NCBI GenBank assembly: GCA_039720395.1
Contig: CM077826.1
Location: 15,371,962-15,435,961 of the forward strand
DNA length: 64,000 bases
DNA from: Liquidambar formosana
Taxonomy: Eukaryota; Streptophyta; Magnoliopsida; Saxifragales; Altingiaceae
Direction of reading: 5' to 3'
In this document: positions 51,501 through 63,740 of the stretch, piece after piece
Layout of the letters: each line of letters begins with the position of its first letter
Numbering within the stretch: the first letter of the stretch is position 1
Translations under genes and position numbers: made by a program
The notes under the pieces: model-generated
Seen by the model: only the letters and a program-made list of their open reading frames with translations
Told to the model about the DNA's origin: nothing
Database searches by the model: none

Positions 51501-54488
51501 TTTCATGTCCGAAATGATATTTATGTGTAATATCTATATATATATCTATCTATCTATACTACCTATAAAAAGATGAATGTAAGAAAAACTTTTGATTGAC
51601 TAATATACCTTATTTTAATTTTTAAATACATAAATACCCACCCTTCTGCATATATAGGAAATATAGCAATATGGAAACTATAATTCTAAAGCACATAACT
51701 TAATATATTCTAAAACACATACCTTAATATATAAAACACAAATAGGAATTCAAAGGAAACCCTAAATCAAATACTCCATTTAATACTATACATATAATCC
51801 TAAAGCACGTTGACTTCGTATTTCTCTCTTCCTCTTATTCTCTAGCAAACGAGAATGGCTGTTAGAGGCACACCTACTTCCCAGCACAGTCACAAACCAA
51901 ATATCCACATCATAGAGACGATACATGGAGACGATATCAGATCTCAAGGGGCTGTTGTGTGAGTGTTTTATACTTTTATTATATATTTCTTGGAATTTGG
52001 TGAGAATTCATATAATGCTGAATTTGTTTGTGGTTGGGGGTGGTGTTTTCGAGGATTTTGGGTAGACTAGGAAAACCCTTGAATGTGTTTTGATTGTAAC
52101 GTGAAAATTGTTGGAATAGGTCATATATGTATATGATAATGATTATTATTATTATTTTGCTCGAATTTGGTTGTTGATGGGAAGGGTGGGGAAAAAGAAA
52201 AAGGAAAAAAATAAAATGAAAATCTCGATCTCCACTCTCCTTTCAATCTCTAAGTGAACAAAAAAACATGTAGATGATGATATCATATAAAAATAAAATT
52301 AAGAATTGTTTTTTAGAAAAAGTAAGAAAAACTATATTATGAGGGATCAATTTCACTTATTAAAAAAATAAATTAAATAATATTTAAAAGCATCAAAAAT
52401 ATAAAATATAGAAAATAAAAATAAAATAATTATGTTTCCTACTTCCCTTTGGAATGCACATCTCAAATTGAAGTAGCAAATTGCCACAGCCCACATAAGG
52501 TAGCAAAAGACAGATTTGTTAATTTTTTTTTTTTTTTTTTTGCTACCTCCCTCAAATATGCTCTTGTATCACATATTAAATTATATTATATCTATACTAC
52601 CTATAAAAGTTTATACTTTAGAAACACTTTTGATTGACCATTACATCTTTATTTTAAATTTCAAATATTTATTTGCCTCCCATATTTAACTAATTAAGAA
52701 TGTTTTTTAACCAATTAAGAATGTTTGTTTTCTAACAAAAAAGAAGGAAAAAAGATAACACAATTTATGTTTACTTCATAAATTCTATATAGCCTTCACT
52801 ACTATGCATGTGTTCTAGCTAACTTTTTATTCCTACCATAACTCCTAACAATTGAAAAAATATTGACCTATTTTGTTGAGCGTTTATTCTAATAAGTTAA
52901 ATTAACACAAAAGTAACAAATAATTAGATTTTCATGTTCAATATATATATATATATAGAATTTATAAATTTTTTTATTTAAATAATATTCATGTGCAACG
53001 CACGTGTGCCCATATATATATATAAATATATTACCTATAAAAAGTTGAATGTGAGAAAAACTTTTGATTGACTAATATACCCTTATTTTAAATTTTAAAT
53101 GTACAATTACCCTTCTACATATATAGGAAATATAGAAATATAAAACATACACATAAATAGGAATTCTAAGGAAACTATAATTCGTATAAATAAATAAAAC
53201 CCAGAATTGTAAGTTAACTCTATTTCATAACATATATCATCTATTCATTAACAATGGGATTCTAAATTCTATTTTCTCTATTAACAATAGCTTCAACCTA
53301 TTTTAATAGAGCCCTCATATTCTTTTCTTTTTCGAAATCTAGGGTTTTAGGGTTTGTTCTAATTGCTATAGAAAATACTGTTTTCCATGTGGGTCAAGTA
53401 CTTCATATATTTCTGTAACTTTGATTCTCCTACCTCTATTCTTACTGAATGCCCTACCTACAAGATTCCTTGCAAACGCAGTAGGGTTCTATTTTAGTTC
53501 TGTTAGATATTATTACTTTTGGTTATTTTTTTATTTTATTTTTTTGGTGTAAGTTTTTGACAAATTGTGATTCACAAATATTTTATGAGGATACCTTTCT
53601 TTTTATTTAATTATATATTTTTGGAGTTGGTTTGTTTTCTCACATAGAACCTTTTATTAAAATATAATATAATAAAACCGAATGAGACTCTTAGACTATC
53701 AAAAACTGGCATTAAGAAGACCAAATCCTATATGTAACGATGTTAAAAATTCTACCTTTTCTAGGAATGGCAATGGGGTGGGTCGGGGGTGGGTCGGGGG
53801 CGGGTCGACCATATACCATCCCCGACCCTAACATTAAAACCCTAGTACCAAACCCGCCCCTAAACCCGACGGGTTTCAGAAACTCAAACTCATCCCCGAC
53901 CCTATGGTTTCTTGAGAAAACCCGTCCCGCCCCGCACAAGCAAAAAAAAAATTTGGTGTATGTCTGCTGTAGATCTGTTGCAGATTCGGCGATGAACCAC
54001 GGCGAGCGACGGCAAGGGGTGATTGCTGAAACCGCGACTCCGTAAGGGTGAATGGGTGATATCCTGATTACTTGGGTCGCGGAGGCCGTGAGGGTGAAGG
54101 CGGAGACCGGTGTCGGCGTCGGCGGATGACTGTGGCACCGTCGCGTGGTTTGCGTGACTGTCGGAACGAGGGTCGAGGGAGGAGGAGTGACGAGGGTCGA
54201 GGGAGGAGGAGTGACTGGAGAGCAGCTGAGCAGGAGAGGAGAGGAGAGGCAGACGCGGGTTAGGGCCGTTAAGCACTTGGGCGGCAGATCTGATGGCGGA
54301 GACCGGCGTCGGCGTCGGCGTCAGTCGTCGGCGTGATTCGCGTGACTGGAGAGCAGGAGAGGAGAGGAGGGGGCGAGGGGCAGATGCGGGTTAGGCTTAG
54401 GTTAGACACTTGGGCGGCAGATGAGGCTGATGAGCAGATCTGAATATCTGATGTAGGGATTGTAGGTTAAGCCAAAATCCACTTAAGG

Positions 54489-54530
<42 letters not shown>

Positions 54531-56437
54531 GTAAAAGTGTAAAACCACATGCGGGGCGGGGCGGGTCTATGGTGCGGGTCGGTTCTGCGGGTCGGGACTT
54601 GTAAATACCATCCCCGAACCGAACCCGATGAAAATTTAAAAAAAAAACCCATACCTGAACCGAGAACCGAAAATTTTCAAAAAAACCCGCCCCTATGAGT
54701 GCGGGGCGGGGCGGGTCCAAATTGCCATCTCTAACCTTATCTGGTCAATAGAGCATTATCTCAACAAATGACAACCCAGGAGGATTCCCATGTTTTAGTA
54801 AGCACATTTTTCATTGAGAAAATTTTAAAACTAAATATATTTATCATAATTTCATTTAATTTTTTATATTATAAAAAAATTTTATAAAAAAAACCCAACT
54901 TCCCCACTCATAGAATAATATTTTCAATGAGTTGGATGACATTTATTTTAATTTATTTCTTATTTTTTGAATTTAAACATGATGTTATTTGTTCAATTTA
55001 TTTATGAAATAATTTTTTTAAAAAATTATTACTCTTTGAAATAAGTACATAGCTAGGTTAGTTGCCAAACAAGTTCGAAAAAAAGGGTTAAACTATTTAG
55101 TTTTTTCCTTAAAAAAATAAACATATATATATATATACACACGGACAGAGCCATGAGAAATATCCTTTTGATAGGCAAGTGTACAATTGAAATTTACATA
55201 TATTTTTTATATTTATTTAAGCTATTGATGACACATTTAATTAATTTATTAGTTTTGGCACTGATTTTTTTTTTTTTCCCATCACAAAGATCTCTTCTTT
55301 AAAAGACAGTTTATATGGTCCACTTTAGCATAAATTCGTATACCATTAATGAAATATTTATTTTATAATACAAAAATATTCACGTGCAACGCACGTGTGT
55401 ACCAACTAGTATATATATAAAGGTTGTTCAAGTAGACAAGTACAAAATATGTCGGCCTATCTTGTTCGATCACGGCCGTCCGTATATAAAGACTGAAATT
55501 ATAACAAATTTTATTTTCTTGCTCTATTGGTGATAGCATTGGAAGCTTAGGCAAAGATGGAAATGTGGTACAAGTAGATAACATCACTGTAACGCGTGTT
55601 AACTTCAAGGGCACGACCAATGGGGCACGGATCAAGACTTGGCCGGTATGATATTATAACCTAATTCATCCAAAATAAATAAATAGATAATAGTAGTAAT
55701 TTTATTAATTGCATATCAATTTCTCTCTTCGAAGCTATATGGTTCCGCCCAGAGAAATTATTTCTTAAAGTTCAGATCGATAATGACTTTGAATTTGTTT
55801 TATATAGTATGGGCGAGGACAGGTTCGACGGATCGTATTTCAGAATCTAAACTTCACGGCAGTGGAAAATCCAGTTATCATCGACCAACATTACTGTGAT
55901 GTTGCACATAGTTGCCAAGAAACGGTATGCCAAACAAGCCTTTAACCTTGTTTTACATGCCCAATTTAGTATTAAGAAAGGAAACCATTTATTCACCCAA
56001 ACATAAAATCTCATATGATGTGGCGTAAGTCTATAAAATGTCAAAAACTAAGTTATAAAAATTAATTAATTTTTTATTTTTTATTTTAAATCTTAAAGGG
56101 ATAGTCAAATGAGATGAGATTTCAATTTGGATGAATAATATGGGTCAAATAGGAGTACAGTAAACATGCATAAATTTAGAGTATGAATTGGCCATGCATG
56201 CAGAAGGATGCTGGAGTCCATATAAGTGATGTGAGCTACTACAGACTTGTTGGGACGTCAAAGACCAATGTGGCTGTCACTTTTAACTGCAGTAAGACAG
56301 TTGCGTGCACTAATATACAGTTAGACACTATTCAATTGACATCAGCAGTTCCAGGAGAGAGTGTCATTTCTACTTGCAGCCATGCTTATGGAGTAGCTAA
56401 AGGATTGGAACAACCCAAATCGTGTCTTGTAAGATGA
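48553..56437 (+). CDS. Polygalacturonase (GH28) copy II, intact
   Basis: Secreted pectin-degrading glycoside hydrolase family 28 enzyme. Ten coding pieces: 48553-48555 (ATG only), 48662-48796, 48917-49054, 49621-49791, 49936-49959 (24-nt micro-exon), 50598-50805, 51344-51425, 55537-55645, 55808-55924, 56204-56437. All have GT-AG introns and stay in phase, giving 406 aa, normal for the family. Signal peptide [21 protein letters not shown] follows the Met. Catalytic motifs are all present: NTDG (205-208, Asp207), GDDC (227-230, Asp228/229), GHG (250-252, His251), RIK (285-287). The C-terminal part has paired cysteines ([17 protein letters not shown], STCSHAYG). Intron 7 is 4.1 kb because of Helitron and hAT insertions. 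Exo- versus endo-activity cannot be told with certainty. The position of the start codon rests on comparison with copy III. Confidence 0.9.
49148..49240 (+). repeat. tRNA-like (SINE head-like) sequence
   Basis: A box-A-like TAGCTCAATTG at 49150 and a box-B-like GGTTCGAGAAG at 49194, spaced as in tRNA-derived SINEs. It does not fold as a complete tRNA by eye. Lies in intron 3 of polygalacturonase copy II. Confidence 0.3.
50060..50200 (+). repeat. tRNA-like (SINE head-like) sequence
   Basis: GCAGCTCAGTTGGTAAGAG (box A-like, 50063) and AGTTCAACTC (box B-like, 50109) with suitable spacing, in intron 5 of polygalacturonase copy II. The acceptor stem cannot be formed, so not a tRNA gene. Confidence 0.4.
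50212..50450. mobile_element. Short ATTCC-rich MITE-like element
   Basis: Ends GGCATGTTTATTTGGTTGGAA and (inverted) GGTCACATTTGTTTGATTGGAA form an imperfect terminal inverted repeat around a palindromic ATTCCATTCC-rich interior. A clear target duplication was not found. Confidence 0.45.
53762..54733. mobile_element. GC-rich hAT-type element nested in the Helitron region
   Basis: Termini TAGGAATGGCAAT and (inverted) TAGAGATGGCAAT match at 11 of 13. The flanks ACCTTTTC (53754-53761) and ACCTTATC (54734-54741) are an 8-bp duplication with one difference. Subterminal repeats are GGGGCGGGTC-like in both orientations. The interior (about 53990-54420) is GC-rich and contains a perfect 24-bp tandem repeat at 54167-54214 and a (TA)n tract at 54489-54527. 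972 bp, no transposase; the interior may be captured host sequence. Confidence 0.75.
54167..54214 (+). repeat. Tandem repeat of 24 bp, two copies
   Basis: CGAGGGTCGAGGGAGGAGGA plus GTGA, twice in a row, inside the hAT element interior. Confidence 0.85.
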
Positions 56438-58560
56438 ACTTGAAGAAGGCGGCCGGCCATTGTTTTTGTTCTTCTCATTAGCGTTTTAGGCTATTGTTGA
56501 AACATACATATATGTACCCTTAGTTTGTAGTTAAACAAACTGAAGTGGTGAAACACATAGGGAGAAGGTTATCAAATTCATTTTGGAATGAATACAGAAG
56601 ATAAATTTTGGGCTATATCATTAGCAGAACAAGTTTAGGGAAAGCCCAATTGTGTTTTTACCACAGATTCAGCAGTTAATAATCAATTTTTCATTAAAGA
56701 ATTTTACTAAATTATTTTTGCATGGTTCAATGGATTTTTTTCTTGGGTTATTATGAGATCTTTCTAGCTGGACAATTAGCTAGTTAATGGCACCTTGGTT
56801 TGGATATTCAAATCTTTACTATGCATGACGACAAAGGTGCATGGTGAGGAAATATATACGCACCTATCATATTTGGAAAAAAAAAAAATGAAAAGAACAG
56901 AACTGCTCTACAGTTGATAGGAGGAACATTTCATTCCAAATTGGGTACAAGTTTGTTCAACATTTATATATTTGAAAAAAAAAAAAAAATCGGCCTGCAA
57001 ACTAGATGAAAATTTGGTAAAATTCAAGTGCAGGAACATACTTAGTCCCACAAAGGGGGATTTCAGTTCTTTGCATGATATATTGGGTCATTTAGTATCA
57101 TAAAAATTATATCAAGGCCAATCAAATAATGGGTCTTGCTTAACTATCAACTCATTTAAATTGTTTTAACCATTTGATTGAAACTATTTTTTTTTTCATG
57201 AGACGATATCAAAAGTTTCACCGACATTCAAATAACTTGATTAAAATCGAATTAATCTAATAGATTAATAGCTAACATAATTCAATGGAGTTAATTTTTT
57301 TTACAGTATAATGTATTTGGTAAGTGTGCGTTGCTCTTTGATTGATCCCGATTATATTTTAGTGATGATAGGACCCAATTATATGTAATGGGCATGAAAG
57401 GGGGTGTGATTAAAGAGATATAGAATCTCTATCCTAATAATATATGCCTCCCTAGTCCCTAAATACAGCCCACCCCATCCATGTTATCAAGTGAAGGGTA
57501 TCTAGGGCTTGTATATATATGCTAGGTTCTATTTCTTTTGGATTAAAATTTTTTAACTTATATGCGGAATTACGGAGTAATTCATTTTGAATGATTTTTT
57601 TTTTATGATTCTTTCAATAATTCATTTTATGTTCATACCAGCTAGGATATACAAGGTTCGGCCCTCATGGGTTACATCCACGCTAGAAGACAATAAATTA
57701 ATATCATTATTTAACGAAGATACAATACTATGAATTTTAGGAAGATACAATATCGCAGCAAAAAAAAAAAGAAAAAAGAAAAAGAAGAAGAAGAAGAAGA
57801 TACAATACTATGAATTTTACCTCTGAAAATTTTCAAGATTAATAATAATAATATTTTCTCTGTACCAAATTAATTGTTTGAGCCACTTTAAATAAATACA
57901 CATTGAGCTATTTAATGCATTAATTATCATGTAATATAATTCATTAATTTTAACTTTCTAATTTTACCCTCTCAATTTATTTTGTGTTGTGATTGGTGTA
58001 ATTGCAATTTTAAATATAGGAAATGGCACATTAGTAAAGTAAAATAATTTATTGTCTTAAGTAACAAACATTTTTGGACTTCTCAAAATAGAAATTGTCG
58101 TCAAACAAAGTTGGACATAGGGAATTGTAGGCTGTGTTGTCATGGAGGGGACTATGTTGGTTGGTATTTTCGCAGATTTTGGTAATCAACTTGCTACCTC
58201 ATATGTACGTTTGTACTTTCTTTCAGAGAGCGACCTAGTATTAACTGGGCTTAGTAGTATTTATGTATTTAATGAAATTTTTTCTTTATTAAGCAAATTA
58301 AATGTATAGACCCGTAGACAGATGATCAAATAAGCCTAAGCCAAGTGAGGTTGACCACGTGTCAGAAGTGAATAGGACAAAAGTCAATAGAAAGAACAAA
58401 AATTATGGTTCCTAAACCAATCCACTTTGTGACTAATTATATCCATGCTGGACCGCTGGTCCTATCATCGCACAATTGAAAAATGGACAACTAAGAATGA
58501 GACTGGCGAATAAATTAAATTCTTTACTTACCAGTGTAATAAAATTTTATTTAAAAAGGC
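56438..58560. other. Intergenic between polygalacturonase copies II and III
   Basis: AT-rich with A runs and a GAA-repeat patch (about 57778-57800). No gene is recognised. The last about 150 bases before copy III resemble the segment before copy II (48450-48555), marking the tandem gene duplication. Confidence 0.6.
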
Positions 58561-59745
58561 CATGCTTTTTCCTTGTAGGTTAACCTGTGCTTCACAGGGC
58601 CGGGAAATGCTGTCAAGACTGTTCCATGTCTCTTCCATTTTCCAATATCCAATGGTAAGAACTAGGAAGTCCATCCTAATGCATGCTAATTTATTCGAGG
58701 TAACGTTTCTTGCATTGACTTCACTCTTTCCTTATGCATGGGAATAAGTTTACTGTGAGAAATCTTATGGACATTGGTTCCATGGAAATTGAATTGGTGC
58801 ATTGTGTTTTATATTTAAATTTATGCATAAATCCATCACTGGATAAGGGTCCACTACAAAAGATAGAGCTATTCAATTTTCTTGGGATGGCCAAAGACAG
58901 TGGAACCTTTTTTTTTTTTTTCATCTGTGGGGGTTGAGGGGGAATGGGGATGAGTATAGGAAAAAAAAAAAAAAAACTCAAAATTTTTATTTTTTTTGGG
59001 GCTATGTGCAGGATCCATTTCCTATTATGCTTATTCTAAGCCTGATTTTAACAACCTTGATTGGCATTGATGCCGATGCGAATCCGCGGATATTCAATAT
59101 TCTTGATTATGGAGCTGTTACCGATGGCAACTCAGATGATACTTTGGTTAAACTTTATTCTTGTGTTGATTAGATTTTGTGTATTGAGTTTTCTCAAAAT
59201 CTAAGTATATATTCATTCATCTATTTATAGGTTTTTAATCTAGTTCTTCTACATACATACATATGTTTTAGGCATTCATAAATGCATGGAATGACACGTG
59301 TAAAACAAAGACAGGCATTCCTACCATGGTTATTCCAGGAGGAAAGACATTTTTGGTTCATCCCATAACATTTGCTGGTCCTTGCAAATATTCTAAGAGC
59401 ATCAATATTCAGGTATATATGGGGGCAATTTTATTTTATTTTATCTTAATGGTATTGTATATTACCTGCATGGCACAACATGGTCTAGCTTGTTTCATTA
59501 TTACCAAAGTGGAACAGACCAACAATTCATAGTGTCCTAGGTCCAAGAAAATCAATTAAATTAAAATACTACGGAGTACTTTAATTTCATTCTTTGGCAC
59601 TTTAATTATTATTATTATTAATTTTTTTATTTTTTTTGGCGGGGGAGGAAGTAGCTTGCTGCTTACCTCCTATTCATTCTTCATTTTTTTCAGTTTTAAT
59701 TCCGAATCAAAATGTAATTGTCACTTCAACAAAAAATAGATCTAA

Positions 59746-60086
59746 GGCTACGTTTATTATGAGGGAATGAGGGAAGGAATAGAATGGTTATTCCATTTTC
59801 CAAAAAAAAGTGAGTGTTTGGTTGCACAAGGGAATAGAATGGCTATTCCTTTTTGAGGGTCTATTCCCTCTAATGAAGGAATAGCCATTCCGTCCCAAAC
59901 CAAAAGGAATGATTATTCCCTCTTTTTAAGGAGTAAAAATCATTAAAAATGGGTCACACCTAGACTTTTTCATTCAATTCTCACCTCTTACTAAACATTG
60001 GGATGGAATGTTCATTCCTATTTTTATTCTATTTCCACTCTCATTCCATTCCCTTTCCATTCCATTCCCTCAAACCAAATGTAGCC
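59746..60086. mobile_element. PIF/Harbinger-like MITE, complete
   Basis: Ends GGCTACGTTT...AAATGTAGCC form a terminal inverted repeat flanked by TAA on both sides (59743-59745, 60087-60089). ATTCC-rich palindromic interior, 341 bp, in intron 3 of polygalacturonase copy III. The relics at 16985-17263 and 25013-25330 belong to the same family. Confidence 0.75.
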
Positions 60087-61902
60087 TAATAATTTTGAAG
60101 AAAAAAAAAATTGAATAGGCAAATTATGTATTATCTACATACGTAGGATCGATCTGGTCTCAATTTTTTTCTTCAAAATTAAAAATATATATATAATGAA
60201 CTCATAGTGACATTATTCCTCTTATGTTTCTTCAATGTTGTAGTTATGGGGAGTGATCATAGCGCCCAGCGATCCAAATGAATGGAAGCAAACTGATGAG
60301 TCACGATAGATAATATTTTCAGGCATAAGCGGTCTCAATATAACAGGGTTTGGCTTCATTGATGGGCGTGATAGTAACTGGTGGAAACTCTCTTGTAGAG
60401 ATAATCATACGCAGGTATTATTATTATTATTTTTTTCTTTAATTCCAATACTAACTCTTATTAATTTATGCATTTATGCATCAACACTCTCTTGGATCCC
60501 AATTAATACTTTTGTTATTTTTATTTCTTTGATTTTAATATAAATTAAACTGAATCCTTCTGAACTATATATAGTCAATCAAATTTTAAAATAATAGTAA
60601 TAATACTTCTTCCGTTCTTATTTGATTTTCTTTTTGAAAAAATACATTTTTTTAGGAAACCATATTAAATGATTTCACACCAACGTATATTAAAACATAT
60701 ACGTTGATTTTAGAAAATAATAATATTATTGACTTTTTTAAAGGACATAGCCTTGAGAAAGGGTATTTTAGAAAATCAAATAAAATAAAATTATTGACCT
60801 TTTTAAAGGACAATAATTTTGGAACATCTCAAAATGAAAAGTAGCCATAGAGAATAGGTACAGGAAAGTAATAAATTATTGAACAACTTTGTAAAAGAAA
60901 TTTTTTCTAAAATCTATTGTTTAAATAAACTTTTGGCCATTTATAATTTTATTTTTATAAAAATAAAATGGAAATTGTAAATGATTAAAAAGTATTCTAA
61001 AACGATAGATTTTGAAAGAAAAAATTTCTTCTACAAAGTTGTTTAAAATAATGTTTTCTAGTGAAGAGGCGGCTAATTTTTATAAAAACATTTTATATTT
61101 TTTATAAAATCTTGAAAAAAAAAAAATGGGGTTTACAAATAAAGTTGAGGAGTTGATAGCCCCCCTCCAAAACTTTAAGCCCAATTAAATGGGTCGATTA
61201 CATGAATTCTTTTACACTATCCAGCTCTATTAAAAGCCATTTCCTCTGATTTCTTAGCGTCTTTCTCATCATCTCTAACCATGCTATTAAACTCTACATA
61301 TTATGCCATATATATATATATATATATATGTTTGCAGGCTCTGAGTTTCATTGAGTGTCACCAAGTTGAGGTGAGCAACGTTCACGTCATAAATAGCCCC
61401 CAAACTCATATCCTGGTGTGGGGTTCCGACGGTGTTGGCTTCAGATACTTGAACATAAATGCTCCTGAAACAACCCCTAACACTGATGGAATTCACATTA
61501 AAGCATCCACTTCTGTGACCATTCATAACTCAATCATTGCCACCGGTAAATGATAACCTCAACCGTTTTTCCTCTCTTTTTTTTCCTCCTATTTTTTTCT
61601 ATTTTCTCAAGGGGAGTCATTTTTTTTTTTTTGGCTTTTTCCTTTGTATTGTGGGTGCATTTGGTTGTCCTTTCAAGAGACACCTCAAATGTCTTTACCT
61701 CCAAAAACTACCACTATTTGGACTTAGTAATATTCTAGTACTGTATATACACACAAAGACTAGATTAATTTTTTTTGTTGCTAAACACAACAAAAGAACA
61801 CACATAATTTCGCGATTAGTTCTTCTTCGTAGCGTCACTTAATTCTCTATATGAAGAATCTTATAAAATTTTCAAGTCGTATCTTAAAAATATTTTCAAT
61901 TA

Positions 61903-62115
61903 TTGGCCCTTAACATGCGGCCTTCAGAAAATATTACCATTAACGCGACAAGAGAAAACATAATAAAATTTTCTGTGAGTGGAAAGTGGCCAATTTGGAA
62001 TAAATGTGCATCTCATGCTATTAGAAGTTGTGCCGCAAACGGGGACAGACTTAGCAAAAGCATTGGGGAAGTCATGGTAATCCCAAGAATTTTAATACCT
62101 TTAGAATGTGTCTAA
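61903..62115 (+). other. Unrecognised 70-codon frame in intron 6 of copy III
   Basis: The frame contains KWPIWNKCASHAIRSCAANG and looks less low-complexity than its surroundings, but I recognise no domain and copy II has no counterpart. It could be a captured gene fragment or chance. Confidence 0.2.
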
Positions 62116-63740
62116 TTTGATGAATTGACACTCTCAATTTTGATAAGGTGGTAACAATAAATTTATTTCTCCACCCACAAACATTCACTATATACACGTT
62201 TTTATATGTATTTTTGTGTGTAGGTTGCTATCCAAACAAAAAATTTTAGTTCCATCCGTGGCGGTATCACCTCTAAAAGCATGAGATATATTGTGCCATA
62301 GGCTTCTCAATAGCCTCCTCATTATCTGTTGCAATTCTGGATTTTGAAAGTGATGGCCTAATATTTCTAATCGATGGATTACAGGTGATGATTGTGTCTC
62401 CATGGGAGACCACACTTCGTATATTAATGTTACCTATGTTAATTGCGGACCTGGCCATGGTGTGAGGTAAGTTAGTTCTTGTTTTGACAATTTAGCAAAC
62501 AACACTGGAATGAATCATTCAATTTGTTATGAGTTGCAGTAGTACTAGAAAAATGTGTTTTCCAATCTGAGTGTCATTTGGTTTATGAGAATCAAATTGG
62601 TGAGAAAGCATATTTCCTTTGTTTTACGGAAATGAACTCATGTTCCTTACGTAGGCTGGGGTATCTTAGACCTAACTCCCCACTGAGGTTGCAACCCAAG
62701 CTAATCCTCTAACCTTCTTATGTGAGACGCCTCATACCTACAGTAGGCAACAGTGTTAAAACAATGACCTCTAAGGTTAAAATACATCAAAATCTTGATC
62801 GCTCAACCATTCCCATAGATTTTTAATAGATTTAGTAGTGCGGTATATCAATCATATCAAGTGGGCATGATTTTTATTTGTTTCACATGCATCTTCTTGT
62901 CTTTCTTTATGGGTGGTAGTATTGGAAGCTTAGGGAGGGATGGAAATGTGGTTGGAGTAGATAACATCAACGTGAGACATGTTACCTTCTACAACACCGA
63001 CCAATGGGGTACGGATCAAGACCTGGCAGGTATGCTATACATGAATTGAGGCCCAATTCATCATCCATCTCCACCCTTGATTTATCATTTTTTGTTTTTT
63101 TTTTTTTTTTTTGTTGCATCATTAATTTATCAATTGTGAATCCAACCATTTAGATGGTCTACCTCCATTCTGTTCCCCTCCATACCCATGCAGTTAGCGA
63201 AAAAGGGTGTAGAAATAGGTCCACCCGATTATTGGGCTGGGTAGGCACACCCTGGACTATTGATTTTAATCTCAAGCTGAAAGGATGATTATGATTTGTT
63301 TTGATAGGTTGGGAGAGGGACAAGTTCAACATGTGGTATTTGAGCATGTAAACTTTACTTTGGTAAAAAATCCAATTATCATAGACCAGTATTACTGCGA
63401 TGTTCGATATGCCTGCAATGAGACGGTACGACAATCAAACAAGCCTTTTTAATTAACTTGTTCTCATATTGTACGATGGAATTAATCATTAATTTTTGTT
63501 ATGATGAAGGGTGCTGGAGTTCATATAAGCGACGTGACCTACTTTCGATCATTTGGGACATCAAATACACAAGTGGCTGTCAATTTTAACTGCAGCAAGA
63601 CAGTTCCATGCACCAATATCTTGCTAGACACTGTGGAATTGACATCGGCAATTCCTGAAGAGAAAGTAACTTCTACTTGCAACAACGCCCATAGATTTGT
63701 TAAAGGGGTAGTACAGCCCAAATCCTGTCTTCTAGGTTGA

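Larger units (their letters stand above)
51553..55409 (+). mobile_element. Helitron-type elements, nested, in intron 7 of polygalacturonase copy II
   Basis: The left boundary TCTATACTACCTATAAAAAG follows an A at 51552. The right boundary has a hairpin CACGTG-CAACG-CACGTG (55381-55396) followed by ACCAACTAG and a T at 55410, the Helitron pattern (5' TC, 3' hairpin then CTRR, insertion between A and T). Related 5' ends recur at 52591 and about 53026, and another 3' hairpin (GTGCAACGCAC) at about 52991-53001, so at least two or three elements or fragments are nested or adjacent. No Rep/helicase frame is visible, so all are non-autonomous. Confidence 0.6.
58652..63740 (+). pseudogene. Polygalacturonase copy III (GH28), recent pseudogene
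   Basis: Same exon plan as copy II: ATG 58652-58654; exons 59012-59146, 59272-59412, 60244-60417, 61338-61545, 62385-62466, 62920-63029, 63308-63425 and about 63510-63740. The signal peptide DPFPIMLILSLILTTLIGIDADA is intact, and NTDG, GDDC and GHG are conserved. Defects: TAG at 60307-60309 where copy II has Trp (codon about 115); micro-exon 5 unrecognisable, with no acceptor near 60545-60565; one extra base in exon 8 (near 62999) just before the RIK motif, which is therefore out of frame; one extra base in exon 9 (near 63313). The final exon is intact (HISDVTYFRSFGTS to PKSCLLG). Four independent lesions rule out an active enzyme, while overall conservation suggests recent loss. Confidence 0.88.
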
